From Candidatus Peribacteraceae bacterium (lineage in GTDB: Bacteria > Patescibacteriota > Gracilibacteria > Peribacterales > Peribacteraceae): DNA of 64,000 nucleotides. The stretch lies in NCBI GenBank assembly GCA_028703835.1, contig JAQVMB010000004.1, positions 1-64,000 on the forward strand, read 5' to 3'. The notes under the pieces are model-generated. The model had not been told where the DNA came from, searched no databases, and worked only from the letters and a program-made list of their open reading frames with translations. Shown in pieces: positions 16,484 to 24,735 of the stretch (within the stretch, counting starts at the first letter, position 1; each line of letters begins with the position of its first letter). A program made the translations under genes and the position numbers.

Positions 16484-17704
16484 TCATTTCTTCGTTTGCT
16501 GCAGCAGGACGATTTCGCGGCCTACGAACTGATTCGGGCGGCGGTAGAGGAGCGTGGGGCGGCCGGTGATCTCGGTGTCCACGGCGGCGGGGATGGCGAT
16601 GCGGAAGCCCAGGTCGTGGATCTTGTCCCACGTTTTCTCCAGGCGGACGTAGCCCTTGCTCGTGAACCACGTCGGCCAGGTGACCACCACGGGGACGCCG
16701 GGGAGCGTGGCGGCGACGTTCTGCAGGAAGGCCGTCTGCAAGGCCTCGGCTTCGGTCTTCATCTTCTGCGCGTCCTTGAGGGACGGCTGCTTCTCCAGCG
16801 GCGGTCCGAGGGTGGATTCCGTCACGATGACGTCGGGCAGTTTCTTGAGTTCGAACGGCTTGCGCGCGTCGTGCTTCCACACCGCGCCCGTCACGTCGCG
16901 CTTGAGGATGTCGTGTTCCTTGCGCAGCCAGTCCATGTTTTTCTCACAGCCGTTCACGGCCTTCTGGGAGGCGTCGGATGCGAGCACATGCCAACGTCGG
17001 AGCAGGCATTCCATGGGGATCACGCCGGTGCCGCAGAAGGGGTCGAGGATCGTGAGCGGTTCCTCCTGCTTGTGCGATGCCTTGCCCGTGGCGAGCCACT
17101 GGCCGAAGTTGAGGAGGATTTGCGCCAGCTTGGGCGGGAGGAGCCCGACGGTCGTGTCGCGGACGGGCTTGTGCATGTCGCGCTTCGCGTAGGCGTTCAC
17201 GTCCTGGGCGGCCGTCGTCCGGCCGATCCACAGGCGGTCGCCGTCCTTCACCATCACGATCTCCGCGCCGTGCTTGCCGTCCAGCATGCCTTCGTCGCGC
17301 AGGAGCACGGAGGGGGCGGGCGTCCGTTCCGTGCCCACGTACCGGACGGGACGTTTCTTCTGCTTGAAGGCGCTCTTGCAGGTGCGGTAGAGCTCGCGGA
17401 TCACCTGCGGCTGCACGCCGTAACCGCGCAGGCTGAAAACGATCTTCCCCTGCACGTCCTTCGTTTCGTCCCGCAGGATCTCCGGGACATCCGCGATGCC
17501 TGCGCCGTCCTTTCCCGCCTTCCGCGCGATGGCCACCGTGCCGCCGAGCGTGTGGAGGTAGGCGTCATGGAGGTCGAGGGCGCTCTCGAAGAGCAGCACT
17601 TCGTTCCCCAGGATTCGTTGCAGCTTGAAGTCGGGGATGGACGCGGAGAGCTCCGCGATGCTGATGTGGGGCTGGTGGCCCAGGAACGCGCAGTAGGAAG
17701 TCAT
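16484..17704 (-). CDS. TRM11-like RNA methyltransferase
   Basis: The 406-residue protein, counted from the Met in MTSYCAFLGHQ, has a C-terminal Rossmann methyltransferase fold. The SAM-binding motif is LDPFCGTGVIPME (about residue 245) and the catalytic-loop position reads TESTLGPPL in place of the usual DPPY. This arrangement is seen in TRM11/UPF0020-type enzymes that modify guanine N2 in tRNA. The N-terminal 170 residues would hold the RNA-binding part. Substrate is inferred from family. Codons four residues upstream give an alternative start. A 280-base repeat region follows the tRNA before its stop. Confidence 0.75.
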   Translation of the reverse strand: MTSYCAFLGHQPHISIAELSASIPDFKLQRILGNEVLLFESALDLHDAYLHTLGGTVAIARKAGKDGAGIADVPEILRDETKDVQGKIVFSLRGYGVQPQVIRELYRTCKSAFKQKKRPVRYVGTERTPAPSVLLRDEGMLDGKHGAEIVMVKDGDRLWIGRTTAAQDVNAYAKRDMHKPVRDTTVGLLPPKLAQILLNFGQWLATGKASHKQEEPLTILDPFCGTGVIPMECLLRRWHVLASDASQKAVNGCEKNMDWLRKEHDILKRDVTGAVWKHDARKPFELKKLPDVIVTESTLGPPLEKQPSLKDAQKMKTEAEALQTAFLQNVAATLPGVPVVVTWPTWFTSKGYVRLEKTWDKIHDLGFRIAIPAAVDTEITGRPTLLYRRPNQFVGREIVLLQQTKK

Positions 17705-17762
17705 GGGCTCCAGCATAGCGTCCTGCGGGGGTTGGTAAAGGCCACTGTTGCCTTCTTAGCAG

Positions 17763-18036
17763 TTTCTGTTGTTGATTTTTTCACCTCATCCCCTACCCCT
17801 TCTCCTCCCTCGCTCTCATCGAAGGGCGGCATTGTTCTCTTCTTTCCAGGCGCAGAAGGAAAGGAGAAGGGGCAGGTGTGCTGTTCTGTCGTTGTCTTCC
17901 TTCGCATGAGACAAATACAAATAACCAACATCCCCCTTCTCCCGCCTCATGCCACCGCATCGGAGCCGTTTCCGATCCGCCTTGGAACTGACGGGGGAGA
18001 AGGGGTGAGGGGATGAGGTAACAACAAACAGAAAAC
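17763..18036. repeat. MITE-like element with 40-bp inverted ends
   Basis: The gap between two minus-strand genes is bounded by imperfect inverted repeats: tttctgttgttg...cacctcatcccct on the left and aggggatgaggtaacaacaaacag on the right. Arms are about 40 bases with a few mismatches. The interior has no convincing frame. Similar ctcacccc/ggagaggg palindromes occur in the insert at 42901-43046. Confidence 0.5.
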
Positions 18037-18045
18037 AAAAATCCC

Positions 18046-19455
18046 TCACTCCTCCGATGTCAGCAACCGATGCATGAGGAGAACGAGCAGGGCAACCGCG
18101 ATCGGCACGATCTGCACCACGCCCCGGGAGTAGCCCGTCTGGTAGACGGCCTCGACGGAAAGGCTCGTGAGGAGGAAGAGCGCGATCTGTGCGACGAAGG
18201 GCAGGAGGAATGCGGCGGTGAGGACGACAAGCGGTGAGCGGAAAGCGGAGCGCCATGCCAGGGCGATGGCGACGGCAAGGAGCGGGAAGAGCAGGAGCCA
18301 GTTTCCTTCGAAGAAGAGATTGACCGCAATGGACTGCGCTGCCAGCGGTTCCCAGTGGAAGACGGTTGCGGAGAGCGCTTTCGCGTTGCCGAAGGTGAGG
18401 CCGTGCGACCACTTGTAGGCCAGCCACGGTCCGGCGAAGACCAGCGACGCCGTGACGAGCGTCAGGATGGAAAGGCGCAGCGACCGAATCTCCAATGCTC
18501 CCCGTCGGCGCAGGATGAAGAGGGAGATGGCGAAGAGGAACAAGAGGATGGGCAGGTACAACGCGAGGCCTTCGTTCTTCGTCAGCGGCAGCAGCGCCAT
18601 GGCGACGGCGGAGAGCCGGAGGAACGAGAAGCGTTCCGCATGGTCCCCGCTGCGCACGGCGAGGAACAGGAACGAGACCGCGGCCAAGAGGTGGGCGGCC
18701 AGGAAGACTTCCGCGTACGCCTGCGTGCCGTGGATGAGGAGCAGGGGGATAGTCGCCAGGATGCAGACTCCGGCGACGGACCAGCTGCGGGACAGCGAGC
18801 GGCGCAGCAGGCCGTAGAAGAGGATGAGGAGCGCCCCGAACCAGACGATGTGGATGCTGTTCACGAGGCCTTCGTTCCATTCGCCTGCCAGGGAGGCGAG
18901 CCAGGTTTTGTGCAGCGAGACGGCGGGCGGATACGATGCCAGGGCGCCCAGAAGGTCGCGCGCATCGCCGGGAGCACCGTTCGCGATCGTCTGCGTCTGG
19001 AAGAAGATCTTCCCCCGGAAATTCCAGTTCTTCACGGTGTCGTCGAAGAAGGGCGGCGTGGAGACGAGCACGGCCGCACCCGTCCCGATCTTCGCGACCG
19101 TCCAGAGCCCGAGCAGGACGAGGAGGATCGTTGTCCTGAGCGGCGGCTTGTGCGAAGGGGCGACGGTGACGACGGGACGGCGGAACAAGCCGGCTCCCCA
19201 TCGTTTCCATGCGATGGCGGCGAGCAGGAGCAGCGAGACGAACTGGACGGCGAGGAAGCCGGGGCGGTTGAAGGGCAGTCCGGCGGCGGCCAGCAGGAAC
19301 GTGGCGGACATCGTGAGCGTGCCGCCCCACAGGAAACCGAGCGCCCAGCGTTCCGTCCGGAAGAGGACGGGCGTCCGCCCTTCCAGCAGCCGCAGCAGCA
19401 GCCAGCCGGAGAGGGATGGCAGGAGAATGCCGACGGCGAACGCGATGATGATCAT
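18046..19455 (-). CDS. Polytopic membrane protein, GT-C glycosyltransferase-like
   Basis: The 469-residue protein has 11-13 predicted transmembrane segments. A large loop after the third or fourth segment carries FFDDTVKNWNFRGKIF and YPPAVSLHKTWLA; an acidic pair in the first long loop followed by a YPP-type motif recalls GT-C (ArnT/PMT-like) enzymes that use lipid-linked sugars. Such proteins glycosylate surface proteins or polymers. No specific donor can be named. Its start overlaps the stop of the upstream envelope gene by four bases (ATGA), so the two are coupled. Confidence 0.6.
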   Translation of the reverse strand: MIIIAFAVGILLPSLSGWLLLRLLEGRTPVLFRTERWALGFLWGGTLTMSATFLLAAAGLPFNRPGFLAVQFVSLLLLAAIAWKRWGAGLFRRPVVTVAPSHKPPLRTTILLVLLGLWTVAKIGTGAAVLVSTPPFFDDTVKNWNFRGKIFFQTQTIANGAPGDARDLLGALASYPPAVSLHKTWLASLAGEWNEGLVNSIHIVWFGALLILFYGLLRRSLSRSWSVAGVCILATIPLLLIHGTQAYAEVFLAAHLLAAVSFLFLAVRSGDHAERFSFLRLSAVAMALLPLTKNEGLALYLPILLFLFAISLFILRRRGALEIRSLRLSILTLVTASLVFAGPWLAYKWSHGLTFGNAKALSATVFHWEPLAAQSIAVNLFFEGNWLLLFPLLAVAIALAWRSAFRSPLVVLTAAFLLPFVAQIALFLLTSLSVEAVYQTGYSRGVVQIVPIAVALLVLLMHRLLTSEE

Positions 19456-20609
19456 GGGATCTGGTAGATGAACGATGTGTCATCGAAGCGCCGCACCACG
19501 CCGCCGCCGCGCGCGAGTTCCTTTCCGTCCTGCCGCAGCACGTTATCGTTTCCCACGGTCACGTCGGGGCGGCGGAACACGAGCCAGGTCTTCGCGGATT
19601 CTTGCACGCCTTCGTCGGCGGTTATCGGGATGCTCGGGTAAGTGAGGTAGCGTGCCCGGGTGGGCAGCGGCGATCCTTCGGGAAACAAGAATGCGTAGGC
19701 CGGGTCCCTCTGCAGCAGGTCTTTCCCGAGCGCGACATCGGCATAGAAGGTGTCGAAGCTGCGGAAGCGCCGTGCGGTGGCGGGTTGCGAAAAATACGTC
19801 CGCACGTCATCCAGGGCATAGCTGAAGAATTCGGCGCCCATGCGCAGGTCGTAGACGATCCACAGCGCGCCGGAAAGGACCGCGAAGGCGAGGAACGGAC
19901 CGCGCGCCCCGAAGCGCCGGCGGAGCGTTCCCCGCAGGAAGAAGAGGAGGGTGCCACCCGCGGCGAGGACGGCGTAGAAAACGCGGTTCGCGCTCCAGCC
20001 CATCGGCGGGCCGTTGCCGAAGAGGCTCGCGGCGTCCGTGGGCGAGAAACGCAGGACGGGTCCCCAGAGGAAATTGACGGACGTGTTCTTGAACGTGTCG
20101 AACATCCAAAAGGATTTCCAGGCGCCGGTTATCTTCTCGGCCGCATCCGGACGCGAGAAGGACATTTCCTGCAGCGTCACTTCCGTGTTCGCGGGGAGCG
20201 AGATGCCGATGACATCGGCGAGAGGATCCCACTGTCCCGCGGAGGCGGGATCGAGGGTGACGACGGACGGGTTGCCCGGGTCGATGCGGAAGGGGATCTG
20301 CAGGAAGTCCGTCGGGCCCGCGTCACGCCGGTGCCAGACGAAGTAGCCGTCCACGCCTTCGCGCGCGCCGAAGACCAAGCGGATCGCGTCCACCGGTTCC
20401 GTCCACTCCGTCGGGCGCGTCATATTGCCGCCGTCGCCCGTAATGATGTGCAGGCCCTGTTCCGTCGGCGTCGCGGACGTCCAGCCCCGCCCGTCCCACG
20501 AGCCCGGCACTTTGCTGCCCGTGAAATCCCACGTATCCGTCCGCGCGGCGAAGACGGAGACGGGGGCGAAGAGGACGGCCGCTGTGACGACGATGCGGCG
20601 GAGATGCAT
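19452..20609 (-). CDS. Secreted/membrane-anchored protein, unknown family
   Basis: The 385-residue product has a signal peptide (about residues 1-21, ending VFAA). A beta-rich N-terminal region follows (WDFTGSKVPGSWDGRGW, a carbohydrate-binding-like start). Two transmembrane segments lie near residues 207-227 and 235-255, with a C-terminal soluble part containing YLTYPSIPITADEG. The pairing with the downstream GT-C-like gene suggests both act on envelope glycans or in their assembly. I do not recognise the family. Confidence 0.6.
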   Translation of the reverse strand: MHLRRIVVTAAVLFAPVSVFAARTDTWDFTGSKVPGSWDGRGWTSATPTEQGLHIITGDGGNMTRPTEWTEPVDAIRLVFGAREGVDGYFVWHRRDAGPTDFLQIPFRIDPGNPSVVTLDPASAGQWDPLADVIGISLPANTEVTLQEMSFSRPDAAEKITGAWKSFWMFDTFKNTSVNFLWGPVLRFSPTDAASLFGNGPPMGWSANRVFYAVLAAGGTLLFFLRGTLRRRFGARGPFLAFAVLSGALWIVYDLRMGAEFFSYALDDVRTYFSQPATARRFRSFDTFYADVALGKDLLQRDPAYAFLFPEGSPLPTRARYLTYPSIPITADEGVQESAKTWLVFRRPDVTVGNDNVLRQDGKELARGGGVVRRFDDTSFIYQIP

Positions 20610-20729
20610 CGGGGGGATTGTAGAGGAAGGGCGACGATGGAACAGGGGAGATTCTCCTTGTGCCGGTACTGGAAACCCCGGCCTCCCTCCCCCGAACGGA
20701 AGAGGAAGGCCGGTGGTTCTGTCGCATCA

Positions 20730-20921
20730 CTAGACGGTCGCGAGCGTGCGCCGGGAGGAGCGACGGCAACTCCAGCGCCGTTTCCGGCGCTTCTGGCGCT
20801 GGAGGGGGAAACGGCCGGCGCGGATCAGTGCCAGGCGCTTCTTGTGCTTCGCGCTTTTCAGGTGGTTCCCCCAGTGTTCTTCTCCGACGGAGACGCCGCA
20901 CGTACAAATGATGCTTCTCAT
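20730..20921 (-). CDS. Small zinc-finger-like protein with basic tail
   Basis: A 63-residue frame begins MRSIICTCGVSVGEEHWGNH. Two Cys (CTC) and two His (HLKSAKH) form a U1/C2H2-like zinc finger, and the last 30 residues are very rich in Arg and Lys. AAGGAG eight bases upstream supports this start. It lies 108 bases after alaS on the same strand. It may bind nucleic acid or ribosomes; no named family is evident. Confidence 0.55.
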   Translation of the reverse strand: MRSIICTCGVSVGEEHWGNHLKSAKHKKRLALIRAGRFPLQRQKRRKRRWSCRRSSRRTLATV

Positions 20922-21033
20922 CTCTTTTACTCCTTCGAGATGCGGTTGCCTATGCGTGTGCACAGGCATCTGAAAGATCAGACGTATCATTAAAACATAT
21001 TCTTCCCCGTAGAGGAATTCCACATTTATGGCT

Positions 21034-22902
21034 TCAGGAAGCCGTTTCTGATGCGGTCTCAATCTCCGCGGGCCCTCCGCTTACGACGGCCTTGATACGC
21101 CGGACGCCCGCGGAAGAGCTCTCTTCCTTCTGGATCTTGAACGACCCGAGCATCCCCGTGCGCGCCACGTGGGGCCCGCCGCAGATCTCCTTGCTGAAGA
21201 CGCCCTTCGCGTCGTCGCCCACGACGTACACTTTCACGTCGGCGCCGTAGCGGCTGTCGAAGACGCCCACGGCGCCTTCCGCCTTCGCGCCGTCCACGGT
21301 TGTCACATGGTACGAGACGGGGAGATCACTGCGGATCGCCTCGTTCACCAGCTCTTCCACCTTCTTGATCTGCTCCGGCGTCATCTTGTCGGGATGGTTG
21401 AAGTCGAAGCGGAGACGCTCCGCCGTGATGTTCGATCCCTTCTGATGCACGTGTGCGCCGAGCACCTGCTTCAGCGCCGCATTGAGGAGGTGCGTCGCCG
21501 TGTGGAGCTTCGTCGTCTCTGCGGAGTGATCCTGCAATCCGCCCTTGAACTTCTGTTCCGCGCCGGCGCGGGAGAGTGCCTGATGCGCCTCGAAGGCTTT
21601 CTTGAATCCTTCCTCATCGACGGTGAATCCGTGCTCTCCCACCATCTCCTTCGTCAGCTCCAGCGGGAATCCGTAGGTATCGTAGAAGTGAAATGCCATA
21701 TCACCTGGAATTCGACGGAGCCCTTGTTCAAGAGATGAATTCTGTTCAATAAATTTGTTCACATGTTTGAGTCCCTCCTGGAGGGTCTTCTTGAACTGAC
21801 GCTCTTCGGTATCCAGCGCACTGACGATCTGCGCTTCCTGTTTTCGCAAGTGCGGATAGGCGCCTTCGTACTGGGCGATCACTTCGCGGGCGATGGCGGA
21901 ACAGTAGAGATTGGTTTCGAAGGAGGCGTCCCGCTCGACGTACAGGCGGCGCAGGGAACGGATGGCGCGGCGGATGAGGCGGCGCAAGATGTATCCCTGG
22001 TCCACGTTCGAGGGTGTGACGCCGTCCGCGATCATGAAAGCGGATGCCTTCAAATGGTCCGTGATGATGCGGGTGTGGCGCGTCAGAATCCGGCCAAGTT
22101 CCGTGTCATCCCGCGGATCTTGTTCGTGGAAGACCGCACGCATAATCGGGGCCATCCGGTCCGTTTCATACACGCTTGCGACACCCTGCAGCACGGCTGC
22201 GACGCGCTCCAGTCCCATACCCGTGTCCACGTTCTGTTGTTTCAGGGGTTCAAACGTCCCGTCCTTCGTCTTGTTGTACTGCATGAAGACGTCGTTCCAG
22301 ATCTCCAGCCAGTTGGCGTCATCATTCGCCGGATTGCTTCCCGCGGGCGGCAGGTCCGTCGCCCCGATCCAGTAGAACATCTCCGTGTCCGGGCCGCAGG
22401 GGCCGGTCTGTCCGGCGGGGCCCCACCAGTTGTTCTTCTTCGGGAGGAAACCGATGCGTTCCCGTTTCACGCCGAGTTTTTCCCAGACCGCGGCGGACTC
22501 CTCGTCCTTCGGCGCGTCCTTGTCTCCTTCGAAGCATGTCACCGCGAATTTCTCCAGCGGGATGCCGAGGATCCGTGTGATGAACTCAAAGCTGAACGTG
22601 ATCGCTCCTTCCTTGAAGTAGTCGCCCAGGCTCCAGTTGCCGAGCATCTCGAACATCGTCAGGTGCGACGCGTCGCCCACTTCGTCGATGTCCTGGGTCC
22701 GGACGCAGCGCTGCACGTCACAGAGCCTCTTTCCCGCAGGGTGCGGCTCGCCGAGGAGGTAGGGGACGAGCGGATGCATGCCCGCCGTGGTGAAGAGGAC
22801 GGTGGGGTCGTTCTCCGGGACGAGCGGCGCGCCGGGGATCACGGCGTGGCCTTTCGACTGGAAGAAGTCGAGGTAGGCCTGACGGATCTGATCGGTGGTC
22901 AT
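21034..22902 (-). CDS. alaS: Alanyl-tRNA synthetase, short form
   Basis: This enzyme charges tRNA-Ala. The class II catalytic domain is clear from the start (FFQSKGH, LFTTAGMHPLVPYL, RCVRTQDIDEVGD) through about residue 440. An editing domain follows, with the zinc-site residues HTATH near residue 480 and CGGPH near 585. The protein stops at about 622 residues, right after the editing domain (SSAGVRRIKAVVSGG), so the C-terminal C-Ala oligomerisation domain of the usual 870-residue enzyme is missing. Start alternatives are the Met at 22911 or 22926. Confidence 0.9.
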   Translation of the reverse strand: MTTDQIRQAYLDFFQSKGHAVIPGAPLVPENDPTVLFTTAGMHPLVPYLLGEPHPAGKRLCDVQRCVRTQDIDEVGDASHLTMFEMLGNWSLGDYFKEGAITFSFEFITRILGIPLEKFAVTCFEGDKDAPKDEESAAVWEKLGVKRERIGFLPKKNNWWGPAGQTGPCGPDTEMFYWIGATDLPPAGSNPANDDANWLEIWNDVFMQYNKTKDGTFEPLKQQNVDTGMGLERVAAVLQGVASVYETDRMAPIMRAVFHEQDPRDDTELGRILTRHTRIITDHLKASAFMIADGVTPSNVDQGYILRRLIRRAIRSLRRLYVERDASFETNLYCSAIAREVIAQYEGAYPHLRKQEAQIVSALDTEERQFKKTLQEGLKHVNKFIEQNSSLEQGLRRIPGDMAFHFYDTYGFPLELTKEMVGEHGFTVDEEGFKKAFEAHQALSRAGAEQKFKGGLQDHSAETTKLHTATHLLNAALKQVLGAHVHQKGSNITAERLRFDFNHPDKMTPEQIKKVEELVNEAIRSDLPVSYHVTTVDGAKAEGAVGVFDSRYGADVKVYVVGDDAKGVFSKEICGGPHVARTGMLGSFKIQKEESSSAGVRRIKAVVSGGPAEIETASETAS

Positions 22903-22983
22903 GGAGTTCATAGGGAAGCAGAGCATAGCAAGAACGGCGTCGGAATGCGATATCTCCCGAAGGCGTCGTGCCTATCCACAGTA

Positions 22984-23011
22984 TTGCAATATTATTATAT
23001 TATGTGATAAT
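22984..23011 (+). promoter_or_regulatory. Sigma-70 promoter giving a near-leaderless transcript
   Basis: TTGCAA at 22984-22989 and GATAAT at 23006-23011 are 16 bases apart, with a TG one base upstream of the -10 box. Transcription would start near 23018, about three bases before the ATG at 23021, so the sigma paralogue would be read from a leaderless or very short leader. Confidence 0.5.
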
Positions 23012-23020
23012 GAACTATCC

Positions 23021-23299
23021 ATGGAGGCATTCGCTTCCTCACCGGATGCGCTGCAACCCGTCCCCGGACAGGAGGCGGATATGATTCCCCTCGATCCGGC
23101 ATCCAACGATCATTTTCTCAGGGATGTCGAAACCGGCATGCTGCCCGCAGCATTTCTGATGCAGACCGCAGGCGGAGTGCCGTTGCTCATTTCCGGGAAG
23201 GGGGGACAGATGAGGCGCTGGATTTTTCTCCAGACGAGAAGCGCGTTGCGCATGAGCCCTCCGTCACGGGAGAGGAACCGCCTGTTCCGGCTCGTCTAG
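23021..23299 (+). CDS. N-terminal part of sigma-70 paralogue, in a shifted frame
   Basis: The frame starts at ATG 23021 behind the promoter above and reads [20 protein letters not shown], then an acidic region of the kind that precedes sigma region 1.2. At a six-G run (about 23200-23206) the sensible reading jumps to the -1 frame, which continues [18 protein letters not shown] and then, without a stop, into the sigma factor proper. The tail in the original frame after this point looks random. Either a base is missing or extra in the assembly, the gene is broken, or there is programmed -1 frameshifting. Confidence 0.45.
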   Translation: MEAFASSPDALQPVPGQEADMIPLDPASNDHFLRDVETGMLPAAFLMQTAGGVPLLISGKGGQMRRWIFLQTRSALRMSPPSRERNRLFRLV

Positions 23300-23343
23300 G
23301 AAGGAGGACGCGTTACAAAGAGAGGCAGGCAAGCGCCGACCCG

Positions 23344-24696
23344 TTGCGGATATACCTGCAGCAAATACGGGAAATACCGTTGCTGAAGCGCGAAGAAGAA
23401 ACAGCGTGTGCACAGCGGATCGATCGGTCCGGTCATATGCTTCGCCGCGCACTCTTCCGTTCTCAGGCGGTCCAGGGCCACGTCGCTAACCGGCTCAGTC
23501 GGCTTGTTCCGGGGTCCCGTCTGTTTCTCCATGCGGTGGGAGTGGATGCGCATGATAATGCGAAAAAGAAACAGATCATCGGTCTATTGCCCGTACATCT
23601 TCCTACGATCGCGGCTATCCATGAACGCTCACGTTCCCGGTTCCAGATGGTGCTGAAGCAGTCCATCCCCTTCGAAAGGAAAGAATGGGAATGGAGCAGG
23701 ATCACGAACGATCGGGGGCGCGCAGGATTGCTCCTCGACGAATTGGGTGTGGAGACGCAAGAACTTCTGAAGGGTCTCCCCGTTCTCCATCGTGCTCATG
23801 AAGAAGCGGAGCACTTGCGGGAGAACCTGGCGCGTCTTGCGCCGACCGATGCTTGCCGTGCGAACGTGGTACGACGATTGCGAAGCATTCTCACGGGCGT
23901 CCAGGAAACACCTCGAAGTCTGGAACGAAGGCTGCGGGAAATCGAGGAAGCACGGCGGGAGCACGATGAAGCGCGCGAGGCGCTCTATCGTCATAATCTT
24001 CGTCTCGTCATTTGGGTGGCTCGCGCGTACCGCGGCCGTGGCGTCAGTTTCCTCGATCTCATTCAGGAAGGGAATGCAGGTTTGATGCGAGCCGTGGACA
24101 AGTTCGATTTCAGGCGCGGATGCAGATTTTCCACGTATGCCGTGTGGTGGATTCGGCAATCCATGATGAAAGCGATCGCACAACAGTGTCGTATGATTCG
24201 TTTGCCGGATCACATGCAGGAGTCTGCCGCCGGTGCGAAGGAGGCGGAACGGCGCCTGCGTGTGGAAGGAGAGCGGAATCCGTCCGTGGAAGCCATCGCC
24301 GAGCGCGCGCAACTTCCGGTGGAGGATGTGCAATGTGCGGTGAAGCTGCGGCGGCCGCTCAGTCTCGACGAACGGGTGTCCCGGCGCGACAGTCGCCTGA
24401 CGCGGAGTGCGATGCTGCCCGATCGGGAGGAATCATCGCCGGTGAATATGGATCGTACGCTGCTGCGCGAGCGTCTGGGGCAGGTGCTCGCCACGCTCTC
24501 GCCGCGGCACCGCGACATCGTTGTGTTGCGGTTCGGGTTAGGGGGCCAAGAGCCTCTGACGCTGCTGCAGTGTTCCAAGCGGTTCAAGGTGAGCCGCGCG
24601 CGCGTTGGGCAAATCGAGGAGCGGGCGATGGAGCTCCTGCAAATGGAGGATAATAAGCGGCTGTTAGCCGGCTTTCTGGACGAAGAACGGGACTGA
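23344..24696 (+). CDS. Sigma-70 family factor, divergent paralogue
   Basis: Counted from TTG 23344, the 450-residue product starts with region 1.2 ([19 protein letters not shown]). A long non-conserved region follows, then region 2 ([54 protein letters not shown]), region 3, and region 4 with [17 protein letters not shown]. The TTG is a computational choice: the same frame is open to 23014 and the real start is probably at 23021 through the frameshift. In region 4 the usual SRERIRQIE helix is altered to SRARVGQIE, which may change -35 recognition. A second sigma gene follows after 39 bases. Confidence 0.8.
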   Translation: MRIYLQQIREIPLLKREEETACAQRIDRSGHMLRRALFRSQAVQGHVANRLSRLVPGSRLFLHAVGVDAHDNAKKKQIIGLLPVHLPTIAAIHERSRSRFQMVLKQSIPFERKEWEWSRITNDRGRAGLLLDELGVETQELLKGLPVLHRAHEEAEHLRENLARLAPTDACRANVVRRLRSILTGVQETPRSLERRLREIEEARREHDEAREALYRHNLRLVIWVARAYRGRGVSFLDLIQEGNAGLMRAVDKFDFRRGCRFSTYAVWWIRQSMMKAIAQQCRMIRLPDHMQESAAGAKEAERRLRVEGERNPSVEAIAERAQLPVEDVQCAVKLRRPLSLDERVSRRDSRLTRSAMLPDREESSPVNMDRTLLRERLGQVLATLSPRHRDIVVLRFGLGGQEPLTLLQCSKRFKVSRARVGQIEERAMELLQMEDNKRLLAGFLDEERD

Positions 24697-24735
24697 TGGC
24701 CTTTTTACTTGTCCCGGCGCGGGGCGGAGGGCAGA

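Noticed and set aside
16301-18016. Long plus-strand open frame (571 codons)
   Set aside because: It lies antisense to the TRM11-like methyltransferase, crosses the tandem repeat, and its composition is Arg/Val/His-rich noise. The minus-strand gene has clear motifs.
17816-19483. Long minus-strand frame (555 codons) overlapping the GT-C-like gene
   Set aside because: Its sequence is Arg/Pro-rich without hydrophobic segments, whereas the overlapping frame has the expected membrane helices.
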